From: Rhynochetos jubatus
Taxonomy: Eukaryota > Chordata > Aves > Eurypygiformes > Rhynochetidae
Length of the DNA: 64,000 nt
NCBI GenBank assembly: GCA_027574665.1
Contig: CM050651.1
Span: 7,875,501 to 7,939,500 of the forward strand
Reading direction: 5' to 3'
A program made the translations under genes and the position numbers. Below are positions 24,683 to 38,771 of this stretch, in pieces. Position 1 is the stretch's first letter. The number at the start of each line of letters is the position of its first letter. The notes under the pieces were generated by a model, which saw nothing but the letters and a program-made list of their open reading frames with translations, did no database searches and was not told where the DNA came from.

Positions 24683-27600
24683 GTAATAAGTAGGTTTCAT
24701 AAAATGTACATGTCATATTTGTGGTGAGAGAAGTAGTTTCCATGGTCAGGCTGAGTTCCCAGATTTCTTAGTTTTGCTTCGATAGCAAATCTTCACCAAG
24801 TCCCTTATTCTTATTATGCTAGGGCATCATCCTTTTTTTCTTCAAACTGCATTTAATATTTCTGCATTAAAAAGTGTAGTAAATTTTGTGTAAATTCTGC
24901 AACATTAGCCAAACATCCGAGATGCGCCCAAACTGTTTTTAATAAACCAGACATGTTACAACCTGTATAAAATTGCTATACACAGCCACACAAGCCTCTG
25001 TGTACTCCTACAAACAGCCCTGAGGGCTAGAGCCACAAAGAAACAATTTTCCCTTAGTGAACTGCCACTAAAATTTCATTTTTCATAATAGTCTGTACTA
25101 GTTTTCTGCAGAAGCAGCAACTATTTCTTTGTCAGACACCATTCAGAGCATTTTCCTAGCGCTATACTACTAGTAAGGTTTTTTTTCAAATCTCAAAATA
25201 CCATGTCTCGCAGAGGGTTAGGATATCTATATGGAAAAAATTTTTTCTGAAGCGCATACGAGTGAAAAATTATTAACAACCGGAGAACATCAAGTTAGCT
25301 ATATACATGAAATGGGAGATATCGGACTGACTGTTGAGTGAATGCCGAATCTTTAAAAATTAAAAGCTGATGACATTAATATATTATTATTTCGAACTTC
25401 CCATCTCTGTGTGCTCGTGATCTGTTTCTATGAACCGAGCAGTTTATTTTCTAGGTGACAGCTATACATATACATTAAGCAGACAGTGCCACAAACGTCC
25501 ACACGTCATTGTTGAAATAAAGATTAACCTGGGATAGTGTCAAAATAGTAACGCGGAGTTCAGGAAGAAAATTGCTTCCCACGGATGTTCTTCCAAAAAT
25601 TTAAGCTTTTTGCTTACATCTGCAAGTAAACATGTGTCTGGGGACAGAGAGAAGGAGCAGACCTTGGGAGCCGGCTCCTAGGAGGCCCCTCGGCGGAGGA
25701 CGAGCTACAGGGGGAGGTTACAAGAGGCCACCTCGGGCTTGGCCAGCGCTGGGCCATGGCTCCCCTCTCCACATGCGAAATTTGAGGAGGTGACATGAAT
25801 AAACAGCCATGGGGGACCCTGGGGTTGGCAGGTGGCAGCACAGGGGCAGGACCTCTCTTCTCTCAGCAAGGCAGGACTGGCAAAGACCTACAAGCTGGTC
25901 TTCCACCCCATTCACCCACATTTGCTTGCATCTGATTGCCACAAAAATATGACACTGGAAATGTGTCAGCTTAGAAATGATAGCAAGCCCTCTTGACGTT
26001 TGCTCACCCCGTCCAGGAGAAGGAGCCAAAAAATATTGGCTAGGTGCACCAATGCAAGTAGAAGAAAGGAAACTAAGTGCAGGGAGATGGCAGTGGGGTG
26101 AAATGTCATTTAACCTGACAATTTCTACTTCCCAAATGCAGGATAACCAGCAAAGAGAGGACAATAGGCCTTTCTGGGCGAACTCATTGTACGTCACTCA
26201 TTCCCCTAATTTGTGCTAATGTTTACAAGTCCCAAAGCCGTCCAAAAGGCATGGACCTAAACACTGCTTTTACTTTCACCTTGGCCTACTCATGCACCCT
26301 TAGAAGAAGGGGACACCACCTGCTATCCTCAGCCAACCTTGTCCCGGGGAATGGGGAAGGTAAACTGTTCTGGCCCCCTGTAAACCCCAAACACATGGCA
26401 CCGTCTGCTGCAGCGTATGTTCAGCTCTCCATAGCTGGGCACCAGCACGAGTGAGTAATAATCAGAGTAATTAGTGAATTGGAGCAGTAAAAGAAAACAA
26501 TTGAAGGAAACTTGCAAAGCCATTTACATTCTTCAAGAAAACTCAGGAAAAGATGATGCTATTGGAAGTTATCTCAACTGTGTGATACTGTATGGCTCAC
26601 AGTAAAAATTAGAAATAGGAGAATGTGTTCAGCACGTTATCCACATATTGTTTGAAGCTTTAATGGCCGCTGGGTCCTGTTTGTGCGATGGTTAGCACAG
26701 CAGATAGTAAAACTATCATTCCTTTCAGAAAGCAGGAACTCAAAAGTTTTTGCCAGCATTAAAATACCAAATTAAGTGCTATAAAACTAACGATAAAATT
26801 AAGCAAAAAAACCCTACAGATAATTTCACTGAATGAGAAAAGGGATTACACTTAAATAAAATGAATCTAAATGACTAATCGAAACTCATACTGCAGGCAG
26901 TTTACCATGTTTTGTGGTAAATTAAACACATCATTACCCTGAAAATAGGAAAGCGATTTAACAGAAATGGAATTTTTGCTTCACTTCAATGCGTTGCTTT
27001 GCAACAAAGCGGATTTCACTCCTCCAGTCAAACAGGCTGTGAATGAGTCCCAGGACTAGAAGTTGTATGTGTTATTACAAAGCATTAACTTCTTCACTCG
27101 CGTAAACAAAGCCTTTCTCACAATAAAGTGGCCAATCATTTAAAATGCAGATAGAGTGTGTTGAGCGTTACACCACTGCTGAGTTTTAAAATAAACATGG
27201 AGCTAAAGCAAGTTAAAATGCAACTAGTTGGCATTATGCTTTGGATTTCTAGAGCACATGAAGCTTGATTTGAAACGTGGGTGACCTTAAGCTAACTTAT
27301 TTACTGGGAACAGGAAAGTGCGTAGGCAAAATGAGAAAAATAAGTAGTTATTTTTACAAGATTTTACCACAAATATTCATCCTGGCTGGATATATTGATT
27401 TAGTTTTGTTTTCCTCTCACTCAATTTTTCACTACAGGCTTCCATGCAAGCTCTTACAAAAATGGTGAACCTGGTATATTGTCAAACAATAGATGAAATA
27501 AATATTTAATAAACAAACAACAAAAAGCTTAGAAGCTAGCCCTACTCTTATTCAGTTCAGCGCGTGACTGGTGAAAGAGACCATGCAGGAACCCAGATTT

Positions 27601-28129
27601 TCCACATTTCTGAGAGTGTCAAATCTGAGTTTTTCTCACAGTTAGACACGAAGTAGTAGTTATTCCCACAACTGACCAGAGAGAGTTTTAAGTCCTGTGG
27701 TGTATGTACATATTCACCCCCAGCGTAAGCTGGACACGAGGTTGACATAAGCAGATGGAAGCTAGCGACTTGCGGCTGTAGGTATCATCCTCCTTCCACA
27801 AAAGGCACAAGGATTAATCCCACATGCCATAAACCCCTTGACATACACTTGTAATCTATTAACAGCAAAGGTACAGGTCATTGGAGACGGTGTTTAGAAA
27901 AGAAACACAAAGGTATTGCAGGTTTCTTAGCCAGAACTGCATTTATTTCCAGAGGCAGAAGTTCCTTCCTTCCAAATACGTTTCAGAAAATGAATCTTTT
28001 AAGGAAGATTTTTCACAGCTGAATATAATGTTCATAACAAAACCTGACAAATGACTGGTTCTGAGGGTGCAACCCCCCGTGCCTGCACCGCAGGCAGTTC
28101 TGTGAGGGTAGGCATGACCATGTGCACCG

Positions 28130-28151
28130 CCCCCCCCCCCCCCCCCCCCCC
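28130..28151. repeat. C22 homopolymer (G22 on the FAT4 sense strand)
   Basis: There are 22 consecutive C bases on the plus strand. The FAT4 pre-mRNA would carry a 22-base G run here, able to form G-quadruplexes. The exact length may be affected by sequencing error. Confidence 0.85.
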
Positions 28152-28597
28152 AAGGCCTCTGGTGACCAAAGTAAGATTTAAAGAAAGTGGAACAGTAACT
28201 TGAAAGAAGGGCAGAGACATTTAAAAGAATATTTTCTTAAAACCACCAAATTACTTCTTTTTATAAGTTATTGCTGTAAACAGAAAAAACAGAGAATCTG
28301 GCTCCTGCAGAGACTGCTGACTAAGGCAATTTTTAACTGCTTGTGACTCTTGAATGTCCCACAGCGAAATTCCTGTAATGCATGATTTTGAATTATGCTT
28401 TAAAAACACCCTGTATAAATAAGTGAAGATTAACCAGCAGGATAAGTGTTCAGGCCATATGTGCATGTTTTACTTGTTTTATTCTCGCAATTAAGGCTTC
28501 CTGAAATTGTAGCTTTGTATTTGAAAAATGAGCTAGCATACTTTCAATTTATAAGGTGTTCCCAAAAAATAGTTTAAGATCACCAAGATTGAAAAAA

Positions 28598-28626
28598 TCT
28601 CAGTATTTCTCAAAGAAATACTGAGA
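28598..28626. repeat. perfect 13-bp hairpin, 3-nt loop
   Basis: The arms TCTCAGTATTTCT and AGAAATACTGAGA are perfectly complementary around the loop CAA. They lie in the 15.5-kb FAT4 intron. Confidence 0.85.
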
Positions 28627-31600
28627 AATTGCATAGCATGATGATGACTCTAGTTATCGTATTCTTCTGCGAAACAGATTACATTCAGAGAACTCATTAG
28701 CACATTTAAAGTAGAATTTCATATAAAAGTGATGCAAGCAGCAGAAGAATAATTTTAAATTATTTTTCATTTAAAACTTCAAAACTAATCATAGGAAGGT
28801 GGATGAATGAAGAGATGAAAGGAATTGTAACAGGCTGAAAATTTACAAACTGACAATTCTTTATTCCTTAAAATTTTTGATCGTCTACTAAATACTACAT
28901 ATTAGAGCACTATATTCTAGCTTATGATCCAGTTCAAATACATCTACCTAAAACTTTTTTCAGAGATACATTTTTCCCCCTCAAACTAGTATCAAGACAT
29001 TAAGAAATAACAGTAAAGCCAAAAAAAAAGGCAAAAAGAAAGCCAAGACAACAGTAAAGATCTGACAATCAAGTTTTCATAAATTTGAATCAATACTGCA
29101 CAATGTTTTTCTGTACCATGACAAACTCTACGAAAATTGAACTGTTTTGGCATATTTCATGGCATATTCAATTCTCACTTTTTCATCACTTCCCCTGTAT
29201 ATGTTCACAATAAACTGTTTACTGGTAAGTGCCTAACTGTCCAATATACATTTAATAAAGCTGTACAGCAGCAGCAGTAGGGTTGAGAGGAGAAGTAGAC
29301 CTTAAGACCACGCATGTGAGATGAGACTGAGGATCAGGACAATAACTGGCTTGTTTAATGAACTTCACACTAATTTGAGCAGGCCCCTAAAGTGACTGCA
29401 TCCCATTCATACTTGCTACATGTTACGGTAAGTGCCGACGAGTCTTTTGTGAACATGGGGGTGATAGATTTAATCACACAACTTGAGAAAGGAATGGTAT
29501 TTCAACCAAAGCAAGAAAGGACATTTTTCCAACTGTGCAATGGAAATTTCCATCTCAATGTGGATAGAAATAAAGGAGAAAAAATATCCCTACCAAGCAG
29601 ATAAGCTACATGAAAAAGAGTGGTAAGAACTTCTTTGAACTACAGTATTTAGTACAGTTAATCTCAGCTTACAACAGATCAATACTTTTATCATTTATGA
29701 CGAAAAATATTTCAAACTTTCACCACACAAATCTGTCATCCTGCATTAAAGATTATGCTAATTGATTTTTGTTAGATTAACCCTTTAAGAAGCAGCAGAA
29801 ATCAGCTTTGAGAGTTTGTGGCACATGCATCGCTGGTAAAGCTGGTATTTGTAGCCCTTTATTTCGTTTTTTTTTTCCTTTGTTATTTTTACAAGGTTCT
29901 TGTAAGAAACATCTGGATGATAAGAAACAATACTGAATTACTGGATGCTCCTGTTTACCTCACTGTGCTTGATGCCTCCCTCCCACGTCAATTCTGCCAT
30001 AGCTCGCTCTCTTCCAACACCTTAATTTCAAAATTTTTTTGTCCTTGTTTCTGTCAATGCAACATCTCCGAAGACCTGTTTCTAAAGAATAATAGTTCTA
30101 AAGACTGTAGTTTAGTAATTGGTTGATTTCTATACACATTGATAACCACAAATCAGAAGATCTTACATTGTTTAAAATCATTTCCCTACTTTTTCTTTTG
30201 TTGAATGTAGTGAAATGGAGAACAGCTCACCCAACAAAGCTCAGCTAGAAGCAGTTTATCCCATCCTACATAAGACCATCAATTACTTGCTGGATTCTGC
30301 ATAATCCCAACAGAGTGCAGAAAGGGAATTACACATGTGAGAAATGTTTGAATGGAGAGGCATACATTTAAATAGAGGACTTAGTCCACAAATATGCCTG
30401 AACTATACTGAATAAACATCTTTAATACGAATTTCTAACTCTGCTTGCCTTGTCCAAATAAACTCCACCATCAGTTTGAACTGGTTTCACAACTGAAGTT
30501 CTGTCCACGATTTTAACCTAAGTGAAAAAACTTTCATTATTTTCACAGATATTTCAGCTTGCGCTGGCCAGCTAGGGCCCTTTGCCAAGCTGAATATATG
30601 TCTCTCCCACACTGCACCCCAGAACACAGACTCTTGGATACGGCCCAGAGGCTCTCACTGAACTATTTTGAAAATAGTTCATATAATGAAAATAGTGATT
30701 TAATAATTAATTTTAGCTCCAAATAGAAGACTAAATCCGTCAAATGGTATTCTAGGGCAGGAGCGGTCCTCAGAAGGGGTGGGCTAAAGCCCTCATCTCC
30801 TGTGGGGAGTTAATGTGTCACATCATATAGACATGGATACGCTCTCTTCCTTGACAATTATTCTCTAGGGGACATCAGACTGACTTTGCCATAAACTCGC
30901 TTCCTAAATAGCTTTTTGAGCTTTTGTCTTCTAGAAAAAAAAAATAAAAAGTGCAAACAGCTTCTAGGGCCTGTGAAAGGGTAAGACCTTGCTATTAGCT
31001 TCCCACAACTACAAAAAGCCACTTTCGATTATCTTCTTTCCTGATTTTAGGTGATAGTAAGACAAAATGATCGGTACAAACTCACTGATGATTTTGTTGC
31101 CATTCCAGTTCTCCCAATGTGTGATTTAGAAATAAATTAAAAAATCATGACAAACTACTAAAACTATAGTTTCAGTGCCTGTATTATAAGAGCAGAAATA
31201 ATAAAACTAGTAAAATAGTAGACCAGTAAAACCAGAGTTAAGTAGGCATTAACTTGAGGAAGAGCTTCCATAAGGGCAAGGAAATAAATGGAGCTGGGGC
31301 AGAAAACAATATGAATTTTGAAACAGCTGTGGCATAAAACAAGACCACAGAAGAGGGCAATCGTTATGTAAACTGCTAAGCACCAAGGTAAGCATACGTC
31401 AGCTTCGTTTAGCTCACCGAAGCCTGAAGCAATGTGTATATTTAGACATAGCACAGAATGCCTTGAAAACAGGGCATTTCTAACTGAAACTTTCGAGTTG
31501 CTTGTTTGTTTTGACAGCAACAAGATTTTTAAATAAGTGAGTTTGTTTTAAAAGTACAACTCATTCTTTTCAGGCAACATCACTGCCTGTTGAGTAGATA

Positions 31601-34600
31601 TACAGTGTATGCTAAGAAAACAGGATGAGTATATATGTCTTTAAGGCCCGTCACATAAATCTCACACAATGTTAACCCTCGAGACTCTTTCTTACCGTTA
31701 CTAGAAAACACAGTTGTCCTTTATTTGTCACCCCAAACTGGGACAGATCATAAAATGTGTTAAAACCAATACAATTACACTGTCAGATTTCATTTGATTT
31801 TAGGATTGAAGGGAACCAATAGCCTATCTCAAAAGAGAAGTCGTGAGGAGGATAACCTCTCTGCTTGGTTGCCCTCCTGCATTCTTGAAGGAAAGAATGC
31901 ACAAGTTGGGGGCCAACAATTTCTAAAGGAAAAAACATATGGTTGTTTTTCGTACAGTCCAGGCATGTATACAAAGAACAGCTAACTAAATATAATAATC
32001 AGTCCTATGATTCCTTTCTTTCAGAACTATTTATCTAAATCAGTAAATAGATTATTAAAAAAAAAAAAAAAATACCCACAGGAACACAGCTTCTCATTAG
32101 AAACATCACATTTTGATTTTGGTTTTGTTGTGACAATGTGTTATTCTGACCAACCAAATCAAGAGATGGTGGCTGCAGTTTATTTAAACAGTAGTTTAGT
32201 AGGACAGCTAGCAGATTTCCAGATGCGTTACTCGACAACTCTGCAATCAATAAATAAAAGGAGGAAGACTGTTGGAATGCTAACATTTGCTCCAGAAAAT
32301 TGCTCAAAGAGTTAAAACCAGGGAAGATAAAAGCGGCTGCACCAGTTCTTGTCACGGTGCCAGAAATGAATGTTTATCCAATGCTGCCTCCCCACCAGAT
32401 GGGGTGAAAAAAAATTTAGAAAGCCTCTTCTCCCCACTGTTTTGTCATGAAGAAGGGCAAACAAATGATTTACATGGTAGAAACAGAACCATAAAGACAC
32501 GTTCAAATGGTTACATGTAGGTTTCTTGGCGTTTATGTTAGCAGACATTTTGGGAAAAACACTATCATGTTATTCCACAGTCCATCATTTTGCCTGTCAT
32601 TATATTTATAATTCATGCACTCTGGTCTTACAGCTTGTGCTGCAAGAGCGGCTCTGAATTGAGATGGGTAAACTTTGGAGTTGGAGAATATGGTATTTCT
32701 TGATCAAAACCACAGGTGTACAGCTCTGGAAGATGCTGAATGTTCCCAGTGATGGATCTTTGTAAACCCTCATTGCCTAGAGCGGCAGTCTGGTACCTGA
32801 GACCCAGCAGGAGTTAGAGCAGGATGGATGCACAGAAGTGAGGGAAGAGTGATAACAACACAAGGCTGAAATCAAGAACCTCTGTGCAGACTGTCTTGTG
32901 GAAACTGGGCATGAAGCAGACTGCGCAGCCACAAATCACTGAGCCAAGCACCAGAAAACATTCTATCAGAGTGGAGGGAGGACTCTCTGCCGGCCCAAGA
33001 TCTACCCTGAGGACTGGGTGGAGGATTAGCAGGCAAGGCCAAGGAATAGCTGGGCCAGAGCCAGGACAATGCATATATCATGACTGAATTCTCTGGGCCT
33101 GAGGGAAGCCCTTGCTTGGGAAAGCATTTTTTCAACAACTCTCCGAATTTCCATCACTGGTGCATGCGGTCCCACCAGCGACCCCCACCTGACCTGCCCA
33201 TCCTTCCACTGTCAAAAGCTCAACACCTCTTCTCTTGTGCGCAGGACTGAGATCCGGGCTCTGGAAGGCAAAGCACAGAGATTTCTGACCCAACACTGAC
33301 ACCGCATCCCGTGCAGCCCTGCCAGCTCAACGCTGCTCAGGCTGCTGGTTCGCTGTGTCCCAGTCCTTCATCTGCTACATACAGACTCCATCAACGCAGG
33401 CTATAAAACCCCTAAAGTACTGGGGATGAAATAACAGCCATTACCAATGCTGCTGGCCCTTCTGAGGCCACAGGTTGGTTTTGGACTGACAACTGTAGAT
33501 AAAAAAAAATGAAAGTTCTAAGTCCTTCTTCCATCAACGTCCCTATATACCAGCTAGGGTAACACTGTAAGAACCACAGTCACAAGTTGATGAAGTGATA
33601 ATAAACATATGAAAAGTAAGAAACCTTTGATTAAGTATAGGGAGATCAGAAAGACAGCCAAAACCAAGCTGGGAATCCATCAGCTCTTACATCTAAAGGT
33701 GCTTCGAAGGATGTATTGTGTCTGCTTCCTCGAAAGAAAGGGAGGAGTTGGCACAGACTTCTAGAGGAGCAGGATATTGTCTTTTAATATTTTAAACCAG
33801 TCAGTGTAGCCTATAAAAGTTGAGATGCAGATCCTAAGAAAAAATGGGAAGTGGGTCGGACAGACAGAATTGATGTGCTACCCAGACATTTCCAGAGTTA
33901 ACTGCATCTGGATTTCTAACATGATTTTTATCTGTAAAAAAACCTCTAAAATAAGATGCCCCATATATGGCAAGCCTGTTGCGTGGGCTGCTAAAGACAA
34001 TGTGAAAGACTGTTCATTACAGCTAATAGAAGCCAAACTCGAAGTGCAAAGTATAATACCTTTCCCTTGATTCATTTTCAAAAATAATACGGATGTGGAT
34101 AATTTCAGACAAGTCTGCTCTCTTCAACATTTTGGCAGGCACTGCTTTCCTACAGAGGAGCACTACCTGCTTTCCATGTGTGTTTCTGGCTGAACTGTCT
34201 CTATGCAAAATCCTTCTTTCTAAGCATTATCAAACAAAACCGAACTAAGACCCTCTAAAGAAATAGTTACATTAGGCAAAGAGCTGGACATAGGTGTGAA
34301 AGGTTTTTGGATGAATGTTACGCAGCTGCTCAGGAACATAATACTCAAAACACTGTTCTTACCCATTTCAAGACTGCCACTGCCATCTTTCTGCTAGTAA
34401 AGCCAGAACTACCTAATTTAATGCTGCAGGCACTGACTAGCAAAAGTCAGTGTGTTACCACGTGGATACCCATCACACACCCATACTGACAGGTTCCGTA
34501 ATACTTTGTATATTTTTTAAAAATACTTCATTTTTTAGAAACATATTCTTCTGAGAAGCTGTAACTTTTTTTAAAAAGCTTCTTCCCACATAATATTTTT

Positions 34601-36924
34601 CTAACTCAGCCGCCAAATGTCTACAGAAGTACATGTACATTCTATGCATGATAATGTGATTTATAGTAACATAAAATTTGAGACATGGCTCAACAGAAAT
34701 CCCAGCGTCTGTAATTTGGTTTGTTTGTTTCACGTCATTGTGACAAACATGGCTTTTTAAGAGGTCTCCAATAAATTATATGCCAGAGTGTTCTTTATCA
34801 TCCAGACTGCTTGAACCTAGTATGACTAATTTGAATATAATAGGGATACCCTAGAATTTCTTAATATATTCACTTAAACATATTTTATATTTAAAGTACT
34901 TTATATTATTTATTTCATAAGTTTAAAACACTTAAAGTGTCTATTATGAATGTGGTCCACATCCTGTTTCTATGAAAACAAGGGAAGTTCTGGCATTGAT
35001 TTCTACTGAAGCTGCACACTTTCCTGTGATTTTTTTTTTTAGTTTAGATAAAACAGTACTAACATAGTTTTAAATGTATTCTTTGATGGCATGAATCTAG
35101 AACAGGTCTTCAGTCTAATCAGAAGATATTATCTAGAGTTATTCACCAGGCTGGTTGAAAACTATACCAAATCACACTAACTGTGGATTAGGCAGATTGT
35201 AAACTTAAACACAGTAAACCAGTTAAATTTAGCTTAAAGTTACTACTGAATATCTACTTCTGAACACTTTTGCTAGTACCTTTTAACACCGATAATAAGG
35301 AATAATACGTGAAGGAATAATACTTGTAAGATAGCTTTATATGAACATAGCAAATTTTAAAAACCAGCTTTAAACAGTGTTTAATTAGCATAATATCTAC
35401 ATGTTTAAACACAGGAACTTATAAAACATGCTGCTGTTCTTGTCAGCCACTTACAGGAAAGTTCCCATGCACACTTCATGTATTAAAGTCTCCCCTGGAT
35501 TATCTGAAACTCAGAGATCTCCCAACACGAATAAAAATTTTCATTTGGTACGGCTCGGTAAATCTCCTGGGTTTCATACTTTTTAGAACCAGTCTAGGAA
35601 AAGAATGCCCTCTTGTCAAACTCTTGGCTTACACATGGTGCTTGGTGGGGGGCACAAATGACTTCTTGCTCCCTTCCTTCTTCCACAAAGGACAATAATA
35701 GTTGGGTGTGTGACCCACCCCTTATCAGTTCAGTCTTTGGATATTTTGTATGTAGAGCCAGTAAGTTCTTTACAGTCCTAACTGACCCCTGCCAGCTTGG
35801 ACTGGGAGAGTAAAGAGATGTCGAGGATCTGCTCTCCCTTACAAATCCAGCCTCAGCTTCCGAAGGAACATGAGGATGGTCAAGCCCAAGCAAGTCTAAG
35901 TCACAGTTTGTGGCTACAGAGTAATGGAAAGCCAGTCTGAAAAATACTAAGCATACAGTATCTCTAGCCAAAGTACAAGACAAATGATATGTCAAGTCCT
36001 AAAATTGTGTTCCGCAGCTTCAGCTGTGCTCAGACTGTGAAATACCTGAGCACTGCTGCAATAGGAAAATATAAGCCATAGATATTGTCACTGACACAAG
36101 ATACTGCATACAATATGGCAAAAACCAAAATTGTATCCACTTGTCAACAAGTTGGGTTTGCTTCTATTTTTATTATTAGAAAGTACGAACAAGCTCTGCA
36201 GTAAATCAAATCCATCAGACTGTGGGGGACCAGAGACCAGTCCAGAATATGATGCAGGATGTCTTTGTTACTAATATTCATACCAAAATCTGAAACCAAA
36301 ATTTTGTGCTCAGACACCTCAAGTGAAAATGAAATTACTCTTCATAACAAGAATTCACATTCTTTTTTAAACTGAGGGAACTTGGAATACATTTGGGATT
36401 CTGGAGCAAAGGTATGACTAGATGCTGAGCAAAGCAGAAAATTAAAATATTGAAAAGTAAATGGTCATTGCTTGCAGGGGCAAGATTTTGGTAAGATTAA
36501 CGGAGCAGTCTATAGTTGTTTTCTGGCCGCTGACGTGACCTGTTTGCACATTTTTGATGGCAAATTATACTGGATTTTATTGTCATTTATATTGGGTTCT
36601 TATTGCCATGCACGAGGCTCTTATGACCTAGGTAGGACTACTTACTACTGCAGGGCAAAAATCAACCTACCTAGATCTGTAGTGAGTCCTACTAATATAA
36701 GACAACTAGATGTAATGATAAAATCCTGATTTCCAGAAACGGAACTCCCTTCCACATCAGGTAAGCCCAGATCTCCCCACGGAGATCTAAACTGAAGCTT
36801 GGGTACCAATCTCCATCCGTTAAAGTTTCAGACCCTCATGAAAATATTTCTTTTCTACCCAGAATGCAACATTTTCAAGTGACAACAAGCTTTGGTGAAA
36901 GAAGAAACTGTCCATTTGCTTTAC

Positions 36925-37099
36925 CTGCATCAGCAGCTGTGATCAGTAGTACGTACTGCTCCTTTGTCTCCCGGTCCAGGCTCTGCACCAAGCGCAGCTC
37001 TCCGCTGGCTGAAAGAGTAAAGGCTCCTTCTTCATTTCCAGCCACCAGCACGTAAGTAAGCTTGCTGTTTAGGCCTTGATCATCGTCCCTTGCTACAAC
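36925..37099 (-). CDS. FAT4: FAT4 internal exon: single cadherin repeat core
   Basis: This exon has 175 nt, 58 codons plus one base. It reads VVARDDDQGLNSKLTYVL and later FTLSASGELRLVQSLDRE, ending ITAADAG with a split Gly codon. The acceptor is tgcttttgtag and the donor is gtaaag. It provides most of one cadherin repeat; the repeat's last strand and linker come from the next exon, 15.5 kb downstream in the transcript. The gap between this exon and the previous one is only 749 nt, the shortest intron in the window. Confidence 0.94.
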
Positions 37100-37848
37100 C
37101 TACAAAAGCAATCCAAACATGTGGGAAGAAATATTAAGAACTGATGAATACAGGGTTTGTAAAATTTTACTGCGGTAGAGGATATTTTCTCTATGACAAT
37201 GAGAATAAAATAATACATTGAATTAATCCAAATGGTTTAAGGGCTAGTGTAAATTAGCTGTAATTGTAAAAACAACATAGCCATGGTGATGGACTTAAAA
37301 GCATAGTTTGAAAGAATTAAATAGTCGATTAATTATTTTTCTCAAGCATAAATACAGTAAAGACTGTGCTGGGGTTCAGTGAAAACCACAGATGATCTGG
37401 TATAGGCTGAACTCCGTACCAAGGCAAGCACAGCATGTCCTGAATCCATTTAGTGCTCTTTCAGTGTCTGGCACAGAGCCTCATCCCATGCAGGCAATGA
37501 TCAGCTTGACAGATTTGTTGCATGAAAATTGAGACAGCGATGAGAGATAGAGCAAACTCTTAAAGTCCCAGTGCAGGTGGGAAGGTAAGTAGGGAAAAGA
37601 CAAACAAAACACCAAAGCATAATATAAACTTTTGGTAAAAAAACTAGCAAACAACCCCAAAACATCCAAACAAACAAAAAGGAAAAGAAGCCAACAAGCA
37701 CCGCATGTTAGATTACAGCCAAGAGACAACTTTTCAATTGCCTTGCACATTTTTAGTTTTGGAGAAAAAGACACTATATATTAATACCATACACTGAGAC
37801 ATGCCAATAATTGTGGGAGCGACGCACTTATTTGCTGAACGTACTCAC
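37100..37848 (-). other. FAT4: FAT4 intron, 0.75 kb
   Basis: This short intron has donor gtgagta and acceptor ttttgtag. A C/A-rich stretch on the plus strand lies near 37600-37690. Nothing else was seen. Confidence 0.85.
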
Positions 37849-38771
37849 CTGAAGAATAACTTTGGGGAGCGTCTCTAAATTCTCGGGGACGTTCACAGAG
37901 TAGGGAGAAAGTTCAAATGTGGGAATATAATCATTGACATCCTTCAGAATAATACTGACTGTCGTGGTATCAGTCCTCGGGCTGCTCCCGCGGTCTGCTG
38001 ACTGAACAGTCAATGTATAGGAGGGCTTTTTCTCTCTGTCCAAAGGCTTGGCAACTGTTATCACCCCTGTCACAGAATCGATTCGAAACTCATTATTGGC
38101 ATCTCCGCTCACGATGGCATAGCGGACCTGCCCGTTTGTACCTTCATCTCCATCCGTAGCAAGCACCTGGATTAAATCCGTCCCTGTCAAAGTATTTTCC
38201 CCCACCTCTACTTTATAAAGCTTTTGGGCAAAAAGCGGGTTATTGTCATTAATGTCCAAGACTATAACCAACACATCCGTAGATGAAGAAAGGGAAGGCT
38301 GGCCCTTGTCTGTGGCTACCACAGTCAAGGTGTAGTTGGACACAGCTTCTCTGTCGAGCTCCCCGGTAAGCCTCACTTCACCGTCAATAGTACCGATGCT
38401 GAATTTGTTTCCCAGAGGCCGGAGCAGACTGTATTCGATGTAGCTGTTCGGCCCACTGTCGGGATCTGTCGCCTGCGCTTTGAACACAATCGTGTCTATT
38501 GGTGTGTTTTCTGGGACGTAGGTCAGCTTTGGGGAGATAAAGCTGGGAGGGCTGTCGTTTACGTCCAGCAGAATGATTGAAACTTGGGCTGTGCTTGTGT
38601 ACCTGGAGGCCTGGAGAGGGGCCATGTCATGGACTTGCACGACAAGGCTGTAAAAAGACTGGCTTTCCCGGTCCAAAGGCTGCTTGATGCTCAGCACTCC
38701 ACTGTTGTCGATGCTGAACTGCCCCGCGCTATCCCCGGACGCGATGCTGAAGGACAGCTGCGAGTTGGAAC
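37849..38771 (-). CDS. FAT4: FAT4 internal exon: three cadherin linkers
   Basis: This 923-nt exon encodes 307 full codons. It starts GSNSQLSFSIASGDS and ends LETLPKVILQ, phase 0. The acceptor is ccccaccag and the donor is gtgagta. It carries three repeat boundaries: DVNDSPPSF, DINDNNPLF and DVNDYIPTF. Two complete cadherin repeats lie between them, with partial repeats at both ends. LDRE motifs occur in each repeat, for example QPLDRESQSF, ELDREAVSNY and PLDREKKPSY. DVNDS and DVNDY are slight departures from the calcium-linker consensus. Nearly every stretch resembles vertebrate FAT4. Confidence 0.96.

Larger units (their letters stand above)
21382..36924 (-). other. FAT4: FAT4 intron, 15.5 kb
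   Basis: This is the longest complete intron in the window. It contains a 22-base A run at 22158-22179, a possible conserved noncoding stretch near 23225-23400, a 79-bp inverted-repeat element at 24604-24682, a 22-base C run at 28130-28151, a perfect hairpin at 28598-28626 and a near-palindrome at 30659-30681. Open frames such as 25718-26197 and 31164-31523 show no known domain and no splice-bounded structure. The protein reads continuously across this intron, so no exon is missing from it. Confidence 0.85.

Noticed and set aside
25718-26197. 159-codon minus-strand open frame
   Set aside because: It has no recognisable domain, mixed composition and no supporting splice or promoter context. 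It lies inside a FAT4 intron that the protein reads across without a gap.
28598-28626. Hairpin as a microRNA precursor
   Set aside because: The stem is only 13 bp with no pairing beyond it, well short of a normal precursor of about 60-80 nt.
31164-31523. 119-codon minus-strand frame with hydrophobic C-terminal half
   Set aside because: The hydrophobic run follows from T-rich antisense sequence. There is no signal or family resemblance and no splice support.
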